From contig NZ_CP011388.1 of NCBI RefSeq assembly GCF_001644605.1, positions 4,321,501 through 4,385,500 on the forward strand: 64,000 nucleotides of DNA. The letters run 5' to 3'. The notes beneath the pieces were generated by a model. The model worked only from the letters and a program-made list of their open reading frames with translations. It was not told the origin of the DNA and did not search any database. Positions 33,777 through 42,102 of this stretch are shown in pieces. The stretch's first letter is position 1. Each line of letters opens with the position of its first letter. Origin of the DNA: Paenibacillus swuensis. GTDB lineage: Bacteria; Bacillota; Bacilli; Paenibacillales; DY6. Both the position numbers and the translations under genes were made by a program.

Positions 33777-34769
33777 ATGTCGTACCAACCATCTTCTGAA
33801 CGTTACGCAACCATGAAATATAACCGTTGCGGTAAATCCGGACTCCGGCTTCCGGCTCTGTCCTTGGGTTTGTGGCACAACTTCGGTGGCGTAGATACAT
33901 ACGAGAATGCTAGAGCCATGATCCGTAAATCTTTTGATCTTGGTATCACCCATTTCGATCTGGCCAATAACTATGGCCCCCCCGCGGGTTCCGCGGAGGA
34001 AACGTTCGGCAAAGTGTTGAAGGACGATTTGTCGGCACACCGGGACGAGCTGATCATCTCCAGTAAAGCCGGATATTATATGTGGGAAGGTCCTTATGGC
34101 GACTGGGGCTCCAAAAAATACCTGGTGAGCTCGCTCGACCAAAGCTTGAAACGAATGGATCTGGATTATGTCGATATTTTCTATCATCACCGTCCGGACC
34201 CGGAAACACCGTTGGAAGAAACCATGGCGGCCTTGGATCTGATCGTGCGTCAAGGTAAAGCTTTATACGTAGGTATCTCCAACTATCAGGCGGACCAGGC
34301 AGCAGAAGCCATTCGCATTCTGCGCGAATTAGGCACCCCGCTGTTAATTCACCAGCCTAGCTATTCCATGTTCAATCGCTGGATTGAAAACGGTCTGCAG
34401 GATGTTCTGGAAGAAGGCGGCGTAGGCTCCATCGCCTTTACGCCTCTGGCACAAGGGATGCTGACAAATCGTTATCTGGGCGGTATTCCTTCAGACTCCC
34501 GAGCAGCCAAGCCTGCTACTTTCCTTCGCGAAGGCGATGTAACCGAACAGAAGGTGGCTAAAGTTCAGCAGCTGAACGTAATTGCCCAAGAGCGCGGTCA
34601 GAGCGTTGCTCAACTGGCTTTAGCGTGGGTGCTTCGCGGCGGACGAGTTACAACCGCTCTGATTGGCGCAAGTCGTGTCAGCCAGATTGAGGAGAACGTT
34701 GCCGCGTTAAATAACCTTGATTTCACTGCAGAAGAGTTGGATCGGATCGAAGCGATCCTGAGAGACTAA
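33777..34769 (+). CDS. Aldo/keto reductase (YghZ/L-glyceraldehyde-3-phosphate reductase type)
   Basis: A 330-aa AKR (AKR14 group). Catalytic residues are visible as Asp and Tyr in FDLANNYGPPAGSAEE, Lys in IISSKAGYYMW and His in DIFYHHRPDPETPLEETM. The NADPH site includes LLIHQPSYSMFNRW and GASRVSQIEENV. YghZ-type enzymes detoxify glyceraldehyde-3-phosphate enantiomers and methylglyoxal. The start ATG 33777 has AGGAGG at 8 nt. A palindromic operator-like site lies in the promoter. Confidence 0.9.
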   Translation: MSYQPSSERYATMKYNRCGKSGLRLPALSLGLWHNFGGVDTYENARAMIRKSFDLGITHFDLANNYGPPAGSAEETFGKVLKDDLSAHRDELIISSKAGYYMWEGPYGDWGSKKYLVSSLDQSLKRMDLDYVDIFYHHRPDPETPLEETMAALDLIVRQGKALYVGISNYQADQAAEAIRILRELGTPLLIHQPSYSMFNRWIENGLQDVLEEGGVGSIAFTPLAQGMLTNRYLGGIPSDSRAAKPATFLREGDVTEQKVAKVQQLNVIAQERGQSVAQLALAWVLRGGRVTTALIGASRVSQIEENVAALNNLDFTAEELDRIEAILRD

Positions 34770-34787
34770 GACGCTGCATTACAATGA

Positions 34788-34831
34788 GAAAGGCCCTTGA
34801 AGTGATTACACTTCAAGGGCCTTTCTTTAGT
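34788..34831. terminator. Bidirectional terminator between the aldo/keto reductase and queD
   Basis: A 17-bp perfect stem (34788-34804 with 34809-34825), four-base loop, T-rich end. Confidence 0.92.
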
Positions 34832-34838
34832 TGTATGC

Positions 34839-35267
34839 TTAAGGGCGATAGATTACGTAGCTCGTTGGCGTCTCCCGAACCAACACTTGTAAACAGGTAG
34901 CTTTATTCGGGAATTGCTGCAGGTAAGCCTCGACCGTCTCCCATACTTGTCTTGCCAGCACTTCAGTTGTGGGATACCGTTCAGGTTCGGAGCTGCTTTC
35001 ACCTGTAAACTCTTCATGATCGTTCAATAACGTATGATCGTAACGGCCATGAATTAGTTTCTTCAGATCCGAGAAATTCACAAGAAAGCCCGCTTCATTA
35101 AGCTCATTGCCGGCAACAGTAATGTCAGCCACGTACGTATGCCCGTGCATTCTCGCACATTGCCCTGCGGAAGCAGCCGGAATAAAGTGAGCCGCCGAAA
35201 AATTCATATCTTTGTGAAGCTCATATTTGTAGTTATGGGCCGGAGCCGGATAGTATTGAAATAACAA
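34839..35267 (-). CDS. queD: 6-carboxytetrahydropterin synthase QueD-like
   Basis: A 142-aa PTPS/QueD family enzyme. Zinc-binding His are in FSAAHFIPA and MHGHTY, the catalytic Cys is in GQCARMHGH, and DHTLLND and a C-terminal acidic region are present. It makes 6-carboxy-5,6,7,8-tetrahydropterin for queuosine synthesis. No other queuosine gene is nearby, so the gene is detached from a queCDEF cluster, and a related pterin role cannot be excluded. The start appears to be TTG (35265-35267) with GGAGG at 8 nt. Confidence 0.87.
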   Translation of the reverse strand: MLFQYYPAPAHNYKYELHKDMNFSAAHFIPAASAGQCARMHGHTYVADITVAGNELNEAGFLVNFSDLKKLIHGRYDHTLLNDHEEFTGESSSEPERYPTTEVLARQVWETVEAYLQQFPNKATCLQVLVRETPTSYVIYRP

Positions 35268-35346
35268 TGCATGTTCCTCCTGAAAAAGTATAAAGCACTA
35301 CCCTAGTATAATGTATCCTGAACGTGAATGTAACAAGAATGCTATG

Positions 35347-35386
35347 AAAAAAAGGGCAATTTGCCGACGAATCAGCAAATTGCACC
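35347..35386 (-). terminator. Terminator of the degV gene
   Basis: GCAATTTGC/GCAAATTGC 9-bp stem with a ten-base loop, followed on the minus strand by CCTTTTTTT. Confidence 0.88.
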
Positions 35387-35390
35387 TTGG

Positions 35391-36251
35391 TTATAACGCT
35401 TTATTTAGAAAGAATAATGCGATGGTGCCAGGACCCGCATGAGCGCCGATCGAAGCACCGATCGAATGAATGACGAAATCCGTGCAACCGAATTTCTCTT
35501 GAATCGTGCGTCGCAACGCCTGCGCGGTAGCTTCATCGTCGCCGTGTGAAATGCCGATCGTCTGTGTCTTTAAGTCAGACGCGCCTCGGGCCTCCATTAA
35601 TTCCGCAAGCCTGCTGAGGGACTTGGAACGTCCGCGCGCTTTCTCCAGCGGCACCAGCTTACCGTCTTCCATATGCAGCACCGGCTTGATATTCAATAAA
35701 CCGCCGATAAATGCTGAGGTCTTACTGACGCGCCCTCCGCGGTATAAATACTCCAAATTTTCCACTGTGAAAATATGTTCCATATGTAACGCCGCTTCTG
35801 CAGCCACCGCCGCCACTTCGGCCGCCGATTTGCCGGCTTGCGCCGCCTGTGCCGCGCGCAACACGACAAGCCCGAAACCGAGCGATGCGCATTTGGTATC
35901 GATAATTTCCAATTGGAGCGATGGATGTTCCTCTTTCACCATGTCCCTTACAAGCAACGAGGTTTGATATGTGCCGGATAATCCCGAGGAAAAGGCCACA
36001 TACACGGCAGGTAGCCCTTTAACCGCTATGGCGCTAAAAGCCTTATGGAACTGTTCGATGGAAACTTGAGCTGTTTTATAAACATGTCCTTCTCGCATAC
36101 GATCGAATAATTGCTTAGGCAACAACGTTCCTCCGTCGGAATAAATGCCCGCAGCATCGGAAACGCTTAAAGGAACGACCTCAATGCCGTATTGTTCAAT
36201 CAGGGACCGCGGCAAATCAGCAGCGCTGTCCGTAATAATTTGTACTGTCAA
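35391..36251 (-). CDS. DegV family fatty-acid-binding protein
   Basis: A 286-aa DegV/FakB family protein: IITDSAADLPRSLIEQY at the start, SSGLSGTYQTS in the middle and GASIGAHAGPGTIALFFL at the end, all typical. FakB-type proteins present fatty acids to the kinase FakA for phospholipid synthesis; no fakA is near. The start is TTG with GGGGTGG at 6 nt. Confidence 0.9.
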   Translation of the reverse strand: MTVQIITDSAADLPRSLIEQYGIEVVPLSVSDAAGIYSDGGTLLPKQLFDRMREGHVYKTAQVSIEQFHKAFSAIAVKGLPAVYVAFSSGLSGTYQTSLLVRDMVKEEHPSLQLEIIDTKCASLGFGLVVLRAAQAAQAGKSAAEVAAVAAEAALHMEHIFTVENLEYLYRGGRVSKTSAFIGGLLNIKPVLHMEDGKLVPLEKARGRSKSLSRLAELMEARGASDLKTQTIGISHGDDEATAQALRRTIQEKFGCTDFVIHSIGASIGAHAGPGTIALFFLNKAL

Positions 36252-36405
36252 GGTTGACCACCCCGTTATTTTCTCCCCGATGCGTGATTAAAGAGGAAGA
36301 CAATCCCTACCCTTGTCCCGACTCGGAGGCTCATAGCGTATATTATATCATGTTCATCATGAAACCGATGCTATAATCCTACTGATTTCTTCCTACCCCT
36401 GATCC

Positions 36406-37428
36406 CTAAGCCTTATCCCGCACATGATGATCCACCAGCTTCTCCAAACGGCTCACCTGAAAGCCGTAATCATATATAGCCGAGGCTACGATCGCCAGTC
36501 TTAACCGGCCGTCTTTGCGATCCGCGTAGGCATCCATAATTTTACGAAGAAAATCTTCATTATCAGCATCCATCGTATATTGGTCGGCGTGGTCCGGTTT
36601 TATTTTGCCATCAAATTTAAGCAGAACGTGCTCGTGGTATTTATTGACTTTCTCGAGAATCTGATCGAAATCCGCATCGGTTTCAATCTCTCTTGAAGCC
36701 TGGAAATAGTGTTGCTCCGCCGCTTCCAGAATTTCGTATCCTTTATGCAACGTGTTCAACATCTGCTTGTAAACCACCAGCAATCGGACATCACTGTACT
36801 TGCGTTGCTTGAGCTTCTTTTCTTCTTCCTCAAACAGCTTATATTTTCCGTCCAGGGAACGTATAGCTCCTTCCAGCTTATCTTTCTCTTCCTGGAACAC
36901 GCTTTCCTTGATTTCATTGGAAATGAGCGTACGCAGCAATAATGATAAGTCGATAAACACTTGCTGTACTGTTGCGAAAAATTGTCCCTGCGGTTTGGGC
37001 GGCAGAAACAGTATATTGATTAAGAATGAAGAAACGATACCGATAATCGTCAGCGTAAATCGGTTGAGCGCAAATGTCCAATGTCCCGGCGCCTCCATGA
37101 CTGCAATAACCGTAACCAACGTTAATCCAATTGAATCTTCCATCTTAAGCTGCCTGCAAACGACGATGACCAAAATACATGTTGCTCCGATCGCAATCGG
37201 ATTGTTCTGAAAGAAATAACCGGCGATTAAAGCCAACGTAGCGCCTATGGTATTCGTTTGAAGCTGTTCAAGGAAATAGCGCCAAGACCGGTATATGGAC
37301 GGCTGCATGGCGAATAAGGCAGCAACGGCTGCTATGATTGGAGGATTCAAGCCTAGCAAAGTGCTGGCATACAGGGCGAGAGCGACAGCGACTCCCGTTT
37401 TGAATACTCTTGCCCCTAACGTCACCAT
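36406..37428 (-). CDS. Aromatic acid exporter family (DUF939/FUSC-like) membrane protein
   Basis: A 340-aa protein. The N-terminal half has about five to six TM segments (GARVFKTGVAVALALYAS, AAVAALFAMQPSIYRSW and on), matching the ArAE/FUSC-like family 1. The cytoplasmic C-terminal half (about 160-340) is helical and charged. It may export small aromatic acids; function not known for the Bacillus homologues. The start ATG 37426-37428 (MVTLGARVF) has AGGGG at 7 nt; the longer frame to 37503 has no RBS. Confidence 0.8.
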   Translation of the reverse strand: MVTLGARVFKTGVAVALALYASTLLGLNPPIIAAVAALFAMQPSIYRSWRYFLEQLQTNTIGATLALIAGYFFQNNPIAIGATCILVIVVCRQLKMEDSIGLTLVTVIAVMEAPGHWTFALNRFTLTIIGIVSSFLINILFLPPKPQGQFFATVQQVFIDLSLLLRTLISNEIKESVFQEEKDKLEGAIRSLDGKYKLFEEEEKKLKQRKYSDVRLLVVYKQMLNTLHKGYEILEAAEQHYFQASREIETDADFDQILEKVNKYHEHVLLKFDGKIKPDHADQYTMDADNEDFLRKIMDAYADRKDGRLRLAIVASAIYDYGFQVSRLEKLVDHHVRDKA

Positions 37429-37501
37429 TGATGATCCCCTTTCCATTATATCTATAGTATGGACTAACCCACCTATTCTACATGCAAAACAGACGGAATG
37501 C

Positions 37502-37528
37502 AAAAAAAGAGCGCCCCCAGGGCACTCT
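37502..37528 (-). terminator. Terminator of the YjzC-like gene
   Basis: AGAGTGCC/GGCGCTCT 8-bp stem (one G-U) with a CTGGG loop, then seven T on the minus strand. Confidence 0.8.
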
Positions 37529-37543
37529 CCGTTTAATTAGATG

Positions 37544-37840
37544 TTACACATGCTTCCATAGCGTACCTTCACCGCTAACGGGACAAACCGGGAAGTAGGC
37601 ACCCTTCTCGAATGATCTTGTCTCTCCTGCGGAACATATATATTCGCCGGTCTCCGTCACGCGGTCTCCCGTACGATGCTCGTGCTCACTGTGTCTCCAG
37701 GTGGTTGGCGTGTCATCCGCAGGACATGCCGGGAACGTAGCTCCCGTTGAAAATTGACTTTTCACGCCGTTCTCGCTGATATAGGTGCCCGCTTCCAGAA
37801 CGTGCTCTCCGGAACGGTGCAAATGAATTGTGTTTACCAT
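37544..37840 (-). CDS. YjzC-like protein with two internal repeats
   Basis: A 98-aa cytoplasmic protein made of two tandem copies of a about 43-residue unit: HRSGEHVLEAGTYI...FPACP...TTWRH and HRTGDRVTETGEYI...FPVCP...TLWKH. Each unit keeps one Cys in F-P-x-C-P. Such units are found in Bacillus YjzC-type proteins of unknown function. AAAGGG lies upstream of ATG 37838-37840. Confidence 0.75.
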   Translation of the reverse strand: MVNTIHLHRSGEHVLEAGTYISENGVKSQFSTGATFPACPADDTPTTWRHSEHEHRTGDRVTETGEYICSAGETRSFEKGAYFPVCPVSGEGTLWKHV

Positions 37841-37934
37841 ATTGAACACACCCTTTAAATGGATTTGGTCCTCGACCATCTAAAAGTATTAACCACATAA
37901 ATCACAAATGAAACAATTTAGCGCTGCATCTAAA

Positions 37935-37962
37935 GAAAAAAGACCGCCAAGGACGGTCTTTC
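37935..37962 (-). terminator. Terminator of the CAP/LysM gene
   Basis: AAGACCG/CGGTCTT stem with a seven-base loop, then TTTTTTC on the minus strand. Confidence 0.82.
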
Positions 37963-37979
37963 ATGATCATATTATGAAA

Positions 37980-38636
37980 TTATCCGATAAATTCCTGTAC
38001 CCACTCACCTTGATAATAGCCTACACCGATCTTCGTGAAGCCGCTGTTTAAGATGTTCGCGCGGTGTCCCGGGCTGTTCATCCAATCCGTCATCACTTGT
38101 TGTGCGCTAGTTTGACCTGTTGCAATATTTTCGCCGGCCGTGTTGTACTGAATTCCGTAAGTTTTCATCATATCAAACGGAGATCCGTACGTCGGAGAAT
38201 TATGATCGAAATAACGATTGTTTTCCATGTCAACGGCTTTGTCATAAGCCATTTTCGCCAATGGCGCGTCTGAAACTAAAGGACTTAAACCCGCTTTAGC
38301 ACGCTCTTGGTTCACAAGCGTAACGACTTGCTGTTCCAAAGACCCTTTGTTGGCAGACGGTTGTTGAATGTTCGTGTTCGGTTGTGTAACAGATTGTCCT
38401 GTTTGCGGTATGTTAAGCTTCATCCCCGGCCAAATAATGTCCGGATTCGTCACTTGCGGATTCGCTTGAATTAACGCGGTTAAGCTGACACCGTTCCGTT
38501 TAGCGATCAGATACATTGTATCTTGTGTTGCCACCGTATAATTCGCGTTTGCAGCCATCGCTGCGCCTGCTCCCAAAATTGGAGTTAAAGCAATAATACC
38601 TGTTAAAGCCAGTTTCTTAAAGTCCATAGACTTCAT
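37980..38636 (-). CDS. Secreted LysM plus CAP (SCP/PR1) domain protein
   Basis: A 218-aa protein with a signal peptide (cleavage near AAMAANA, residues 26-32). One LysM domain (about 32-77, YTVATQDTMYLIAKRNGVS and WPGMKLNIP) binds peptidoglycan and a YkwD-type CAP domain covers about 95-218 (LVNQERAKAGLSPL, HNSPTYGSPFDMM, GENIA, WMNSPGHRANIL). It acts in or on the cell wall; the CAP role in bacteria is unsettled. A ydaO-type riboswitch precedes it, linking it to c-di-AMP control. Confidence 0.92.
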   Translation of the reverse strand: MKSMDFKKLALTGIIALTPILGAGAAMAANANYTVATQDTMYLIAKRNGVSLTALIQANPQVTNPDIIWPGMKLNIPQTGQSVTQPNTNIQQPSANKGSLEQQVVTLVNQERAKAGLSPLVSDAPLAKMAYDKAVDMENNRYFDHNSPTYGSPFDMMKTYGIQYNTAGENIATGQTSAQQVMTDWMNSPGHRANILNSGFTKIGVGYYQGEWVQEFIG

Positions 38637-38640
38637 AAAA

Positions 38641-38790
38641 TCCTTCTCCCTTCGAATTGGCCTGCGAGGTTAGCTGTCGGGTTAGGACGAAAAGAGAATG
38701 CCCCGCCGCGGAAAGATCGGCTTCACCCCAAATCCAAATACATGGGTTCCCCGTGCTTCATTAAGAGCTTCGGCCTTTATGTTGTGTTCT
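38641..38790 (-). ncRNA. Cyclic di-AMP (ydaO/yuaA) riboswitch
   Basis: The minus-strand 5' leader carries the conserved ydaO blocks in order: CACGGGGAACCCATG, then TTTGGGGTGAAGCCG, then CCTAACCCGACAGCTAACC with TCGCAGGC, ending in GAAGGGAGAAGG, which serves as the RBS region of the CAP/LysM gene. ydaO RNAs bind c-di-AMP and usually turn off cell-wall and osmolyte genes. The exact 5' boundary is approximate. Confidence 0.88.
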
Positions 38791-38864
38791 CGGACAAGAA
38801 ACAGCTTAACATGACTTCGGAAGCGTTTCATTGGTTAAATAATGGTAATGCGAACAGGTACAAA

Positions 38865-38893
38865 CACCCATCCGCTATAGCCCGCATATCGTA
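38865..38893 (+). promoter_or_regulatory. Probable sporulation sigma-K promoter
   Basis: CACC (38865-38868), a 16-bp spacer and CATATCGTA (38885-38893) match the sigma-K pattern mACm-N16-CATAnnnTA exactly, 36 bp before the Gly/Pro-rich coat-like gene. Confidence 0.6.
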
Positions 38894-38929
38894 TACCATG
38901 ACTGACTACCGGTAAAGGAGTTATGCACA

Positions 38930-39481
38930 ATGGTAAATTACGATTCTGAATTCTCGCAAGAACGCGGAATAGTTCCGACGCAAGAAACTCAATTCGGCAC
39001 AACCGGCATCGGCGGCGGCATTATTGGCGGAGGTATATATATACCTGGCTTAGGCTGGTTTCCGGGAGGCGGCGGATTCCCAGGTCCAGGGCCAGGTCCG
39101 GGTCCAGGGCCTTTCCCTCCACCGCCGTTTCCGGGTCCGGGTCCAGGACCCGGTCCGTTTCCTCCACCGCCGTTCCCGGGGCAGAACCCCTTTGTAACTG
39201 TCGTCATCGACGGCGGTCAGGCCTATCCTTATATTCGGAATAGTTACCGCATTCGGTATTATCCCGGGTTGACTTTGTACCAAGCCCTGCAAAATACCGG
39301 CCAGGTACAATTCGGCGTAGGCGGCCGCATCCGGTCCGTATCCGGGGTCCCTATCGGAAGCAGCGTTGCTTATGAACTGCGCGTGAACGGCAGACTCATC
39401 TCCGGCAACTCCTTGTTCGTACAGTTGAACCCCAATGATCATGTATCTTTACGTTTAATTCTTGTAGGCGTACCTTATTAA
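38930..39481 (+). CDS. Gly/Pro-rich coat-like protein with C-terminal beta-grasp-like domain
   Basis: A 183-aa protein. Residues about 27-85 are low complexity: Gly-rich, then alternating Pro-Gly runs and two FPPPPFPG blocks. The C-terminal 95 residues (VTVVIDGG, YPGLTLYQALQNTG, VAYELRVNGRLI, DHVSLRLILVG) look like a DUF4430-type beta-grasp domain, which is a tentative match. No signal peptide. The RBS AAAGGAG is 9 nt away. With the sigma-K-type promoter, a spore coat or exosporium role is the best guess. Confidence 0.7.
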   Translation: MVNYDSEFSQERGIVPTQETQFGTTGIGGGIIGGGIYIPGLGWFPGGGGFPGPGPGPGPGPFPPPPFPGPGPGPGPFPPPPFPGQNPFVTVVIDGGQAYPYIRNSYRIRYYPGLTLYQALQNTGQVQFGVGGRIRSVSGVPIGSSVAYELRVNGRLISGNSLFVQLNPNDHVSLRLILVGVPY

Positions 39482-39490
39482 GTCTCACAC

Positions 39491-39540
39491 TGAAATAAAG
39501 CTCCCTGTCCCGAACAATCGGGACAGGGAGCTTTATTTCA
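39491..39540. terminator. Bidirectional terminator, 23-bp perfect stem
   Basis: 39491-39513 is perfectly complementary to 39518-39540 around the loop ACAA; T-rich ends on both strands. It serves the coat-like gene and the convergent ABC exporter gene. Confidence 0.93.
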
Positions 39541-39543
39541 CAC

Positions 39544-41289
39544 TTAATCGTTTAAGATCTGTACATTAAACAGCCTGGCATACGCTCCGTCTTTACGCAT
39601 CAGCTCCTCATGCGTTCCTTGTTCCGTAATTTCACCATGTTCCACCAGTACAATCTGATCCGCATGCGTAATGGTGGACAAGCGATGAGCTACGATCAAC
39701 GTGGTTCGGTCACGCGCAAGAGACTCAAGCGAAGCTTGGATCAAATGTTCGGATTCCAGATCCAAGGCGGATGTCGCTTCATCAAGCACAAGAATCCGCG
39801 GATCTTTCAGAAAGACCCGCGCTATCGCGATCCGTTGCTTCTGTCCGCCGGAAAGCTTAACGCCTTTCTCGCCGATTTCCGTATTGTACCCCTGCGGTAA
39901 GCTAAGAATGAAGTCATGAGCATTGGCCGCTTCGGCCGCCGCGTAAATTTCCTCCTCCGAGGCGCCCGGCCGGCCAAAGAGAATGTTCTCGCGCACAGAA
40001 CCGCTAAACAACAGATTATCCTGCAACACCATTCCGATTTGGTTTCGAAGACTATGAATCGTGACGGATCGAATATCGTGACCATCGATGGAAATCGTTC
40101 CCTCCTGGATATCATAGAAACGCGGAAGCAAGGATATAAGCGAAGATTTTCCGCCGCCGCTCATCCCTACAAAGGCGATCGTCTGCCCTGGCTCAATTCG
40201 CAGATTGATTCCCCGAAGCACCCAATCCTCACTGGAATCGTAGCGGAATTTCACCTGTTCGAACGTAATGCCGCCTTTCACCCGCGGCAACGCCAAGGCG
40301 CCTTTAACATCCGTGATATCATAAGGCTCATGCAGCAATTCCATCACTCGGTCCAGGGAAGCAGAGGCTTGCGTTAACTCGGTTGAGGCATTTACCAGCC
40401 GGCGAAGCGGTGAATACAGCCGATCCAGGAAAGCAAAGAAGGCGACAAAAGAACCCACGGTTAAATTTCCTTGAATGACCTGGTAACCACCGTAGCTTAT
40501 AACTAGCAACGGGGCTATATCCGTTAAGGTGTTAATGATCGCGTTCGTCATCGCATTCCAACGGGTCAGCGCAACCGCTCGGTCCAGAAACTGTCCGTTC
40601 TTGCGGTTAAAATGGTTCTTTTCATGCTCTTCTAGCGTAAAACTCTTGATCACAGGTATTCCATTTACCCGTTCATACAGATAACCTTGCATCTCCGCAA
40701 GCGCTTGCGACCGGGAACGCGACAGAAACCTCAGTTGTTTATAAAGCTTCTTCACAGCCAAACCGTAGAAGGGGAACACCGCGATGGATACCAATGTCAG
40801 GTCAACATCGAGCGTAAACATAAATGCGATCGCGAACGTTAACGTAAATAAGTCCAGCCAAACATTCATCATACCCGTTTCTACAATGCTCTTCGTCTGT
40901 TCAGCATCATTAATCATTCTCGAAATAATCTCGCCGACTTTACGGTTATGATAGTATCGCAGTGACAATTTCTGAATATGGTCATACAGCTTGCTGCGCA
41001 GATCATATAGGATTCGGCTGGTTGTCAGCTGTGCGTAATACTGCCGCAAATATTCGATCGGGGCGCGAATGATGACGAACAGCACGAAGGCCCCCGCCAT
41101 AACGATCGCCAATTTTCTGATTTTCTCAGCAGGGGAGAGATCTCCCAACAAAAGCTCATCGACAACGTATTTCATCATAATGGGCAATGTCAGCGGGATG
41201 CCGAACTTCACCATACCAATTAGTACCGTTATAATGACCATGCCTTTATAAGGCTTTACAAAAGTAAGATAAGATTTAAAACTGGACAA
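39544..41289 (-). CDS. ABC exporter, fused permease and ATPase (YfiB/YknU/MsbA-like)
   Basis: A 581-aa half-transporter. The N-terminal type-IV exporter domain has six TM helices (about 15-300); the ATPase has Walker A GMSGGGKSS, Q-loop MVLQDNLLFSG, signature LSGGQKQR, Walker B ILVLDEATSALD and the H-loop in VAHRLSTI. It exports an unknown lipid, drug or peptide as a dimer. The likely start is TTG 41287-41289 (SSFKSYL) with GGAGG about 11 nt upstream; TTG 41313 extends it by eight residues. Confidence 0.9.
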   Translation of the reverse strand: MSSFKSYLTFVKPYKGMVIITVLIGMVKFGIPLTLPIMMKYVVDELLLGDLSPAEKIRKLAIVMAGAFVLFVIIRAPIEYLRQYYAQLTTSRILYDLRSKLYDHIQKLSLRYYHNRKVGEIISRMINDAEQTKSIVETGMMNVWLDLFTLTFAIAFMFTLDVDLTLVSIAVFPFYGLAVKKLYKQLRFLSRSRSQALAEMQGYLYERVNGIPVIKSFTLEEHEKNHFNRKNGQFLDRAVALTRWNAMTNAIINTLTDIAPLLVISYGGYQVIQGNLTVGSFVAFFAFLDRLYSPLRRLVNASTELTQASASLDRVMELLHEPYDITDVKGALALPRVKGGITFEQVKFRYDSSEDWVLRGINLRIEPGQTIAFVGMSGGGKSSLISLLPRFYDIQEGTISIDGHDIRSVTIHSLRNQIGMVLQDNLLFSGSVRENILFGRPGASEEEIYAAAEAANAHDFILSLPQGYNTEIGEKGVKLSGGQKQRIAIARVFLKDPRILVLDEATSALDLESEHLIQASLESLARDRTTLIVAHRLSTITHADQIVLVEHGEITEQGTHEELMRKDGAYARLFNVQILND

Positions 41290-41468
41290 CTTTGGCCACA
41301 CCTCCAACCTCAACTATAGACATCGTCATCAGGGAAAGCAAGAATGCAATACATATGAAATAACTTTCTAATTTTAGTGAAATCATACTATGAAGAGTTT
41401 GAGACCCGTTATTTCGGTTTAAGTAATATTTGTTCAATTCTATTCATAAACCTAGGAGGTTGAGAAAG

Positions 41469-42047
41469 ATGAGAAAACATATTGTAGGTGCATTCAGTAC
41501 TAGAGACGAGGCCATTTCGGCGATTGAGGATTTAAAGAGACTGGGTTACAATTCCGACGATATTTCCGTCGTCAGCCGTAACCAGGATCATCTAGAAACC
41601 ATTACAGAAGAAACAGGTTCCAGAGTACCGGAAGGCATGGCGACAGGAGCTGCTACCGGCGGTGTCATCGGTGGGGTAGCCGGATTGCTCGCAGGCATCG
41701 GATTGCTTGCTATTCCGGGCGTCGGCCCCATTCTGGCGGCAGGACCAATCGCTGCCACGTTAACCGGCGCTGCTGTAGGCGCAGGCGCGGGTACGTTGGT
41801 GGGCGGATTAATCGGACTTGGTATTCCGGAAGACGAAGCTGAACGCTATAATGAATATGTCGATAACGACAAATTACTTGTTCTCGTTGATGTTGAACCG
41901 GAACGTCAAGCCGGAGTTTACGATATTTTCCGTACCCATGGCGCATTGAATGCGGACACCTATAACAACGGTGCGGTAGGTGATGTGAATTCCAATTATG
42001 ATTCCGATCGCAAATTAACTAAAGATAACGACACGTTCATCCTGTAA
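41469..42047 (+). CDS. General stress protein 17M-like (YflT domain) with glycine zipper
   Basis: A 192-aa protein. The N-terminal YflT domain (KHIVGAFSTRDEAISAIEDLKRLGY, residues 3-27) is followed by a Gly/Ala-rich hydrophobic segment (about 55-120) that looks like a membrane-inserting glycine zipper, then VLVDVEPERQAGVYDIFRTHGA and a polar tail. Homologues are stress-induced in Bacillus, biochemical role unknown. The start ATG 41469 has AGGAGG at 9 nt. No sigma-B promoter was found upstream. Confidence 0.85.
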   Translation: MRKHIVGAFSTRDEAISAIEDLKRLGYNSDDISVVSRNQDHLETITEETGSRVPEGMATGAATGGVIGGVAGLLAGIGLLAIPGVGPILAAGPIAATLTGAAVGAGAGTLVGGLIGLGIPEDEAERYNEYVDNDKLLVLVDVEPERQAGVYDIFRTHGALNADTYNNGAVGDVNSNYDSDRKLTKDNDTFIL

Positions 42048-42069
42048 ATTATATTATAGTAACAGAAGC

Positions 42070-42100
42070 AGCACGAAACCAAGCGGTTTCGTGCTTTTTT
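42070..42100. terminator. Bidirectional terminator between the stress protein and germination operon
   Basis: AGCACGAAACC/GGTTTCGTGCT 11-bp perfect stem, loop AAGC, followed by T residues. Confidence 0.92.
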
Positions 42101-42102
42101 GT

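Noticed and set aside
38989-39207. Minus-strand Gly/Pro-rich frame opposite the coat-like gene
   Set aside because: The palindromic codon content of Pro-Gly repeats makes an antisense Pro-Gly frame; no start signals.
41380-41468. Sigma-B promoter before the general stress protein
   Set aside because: GTTTAA is present but no GGGTAT-like -10 follows at the right distance.
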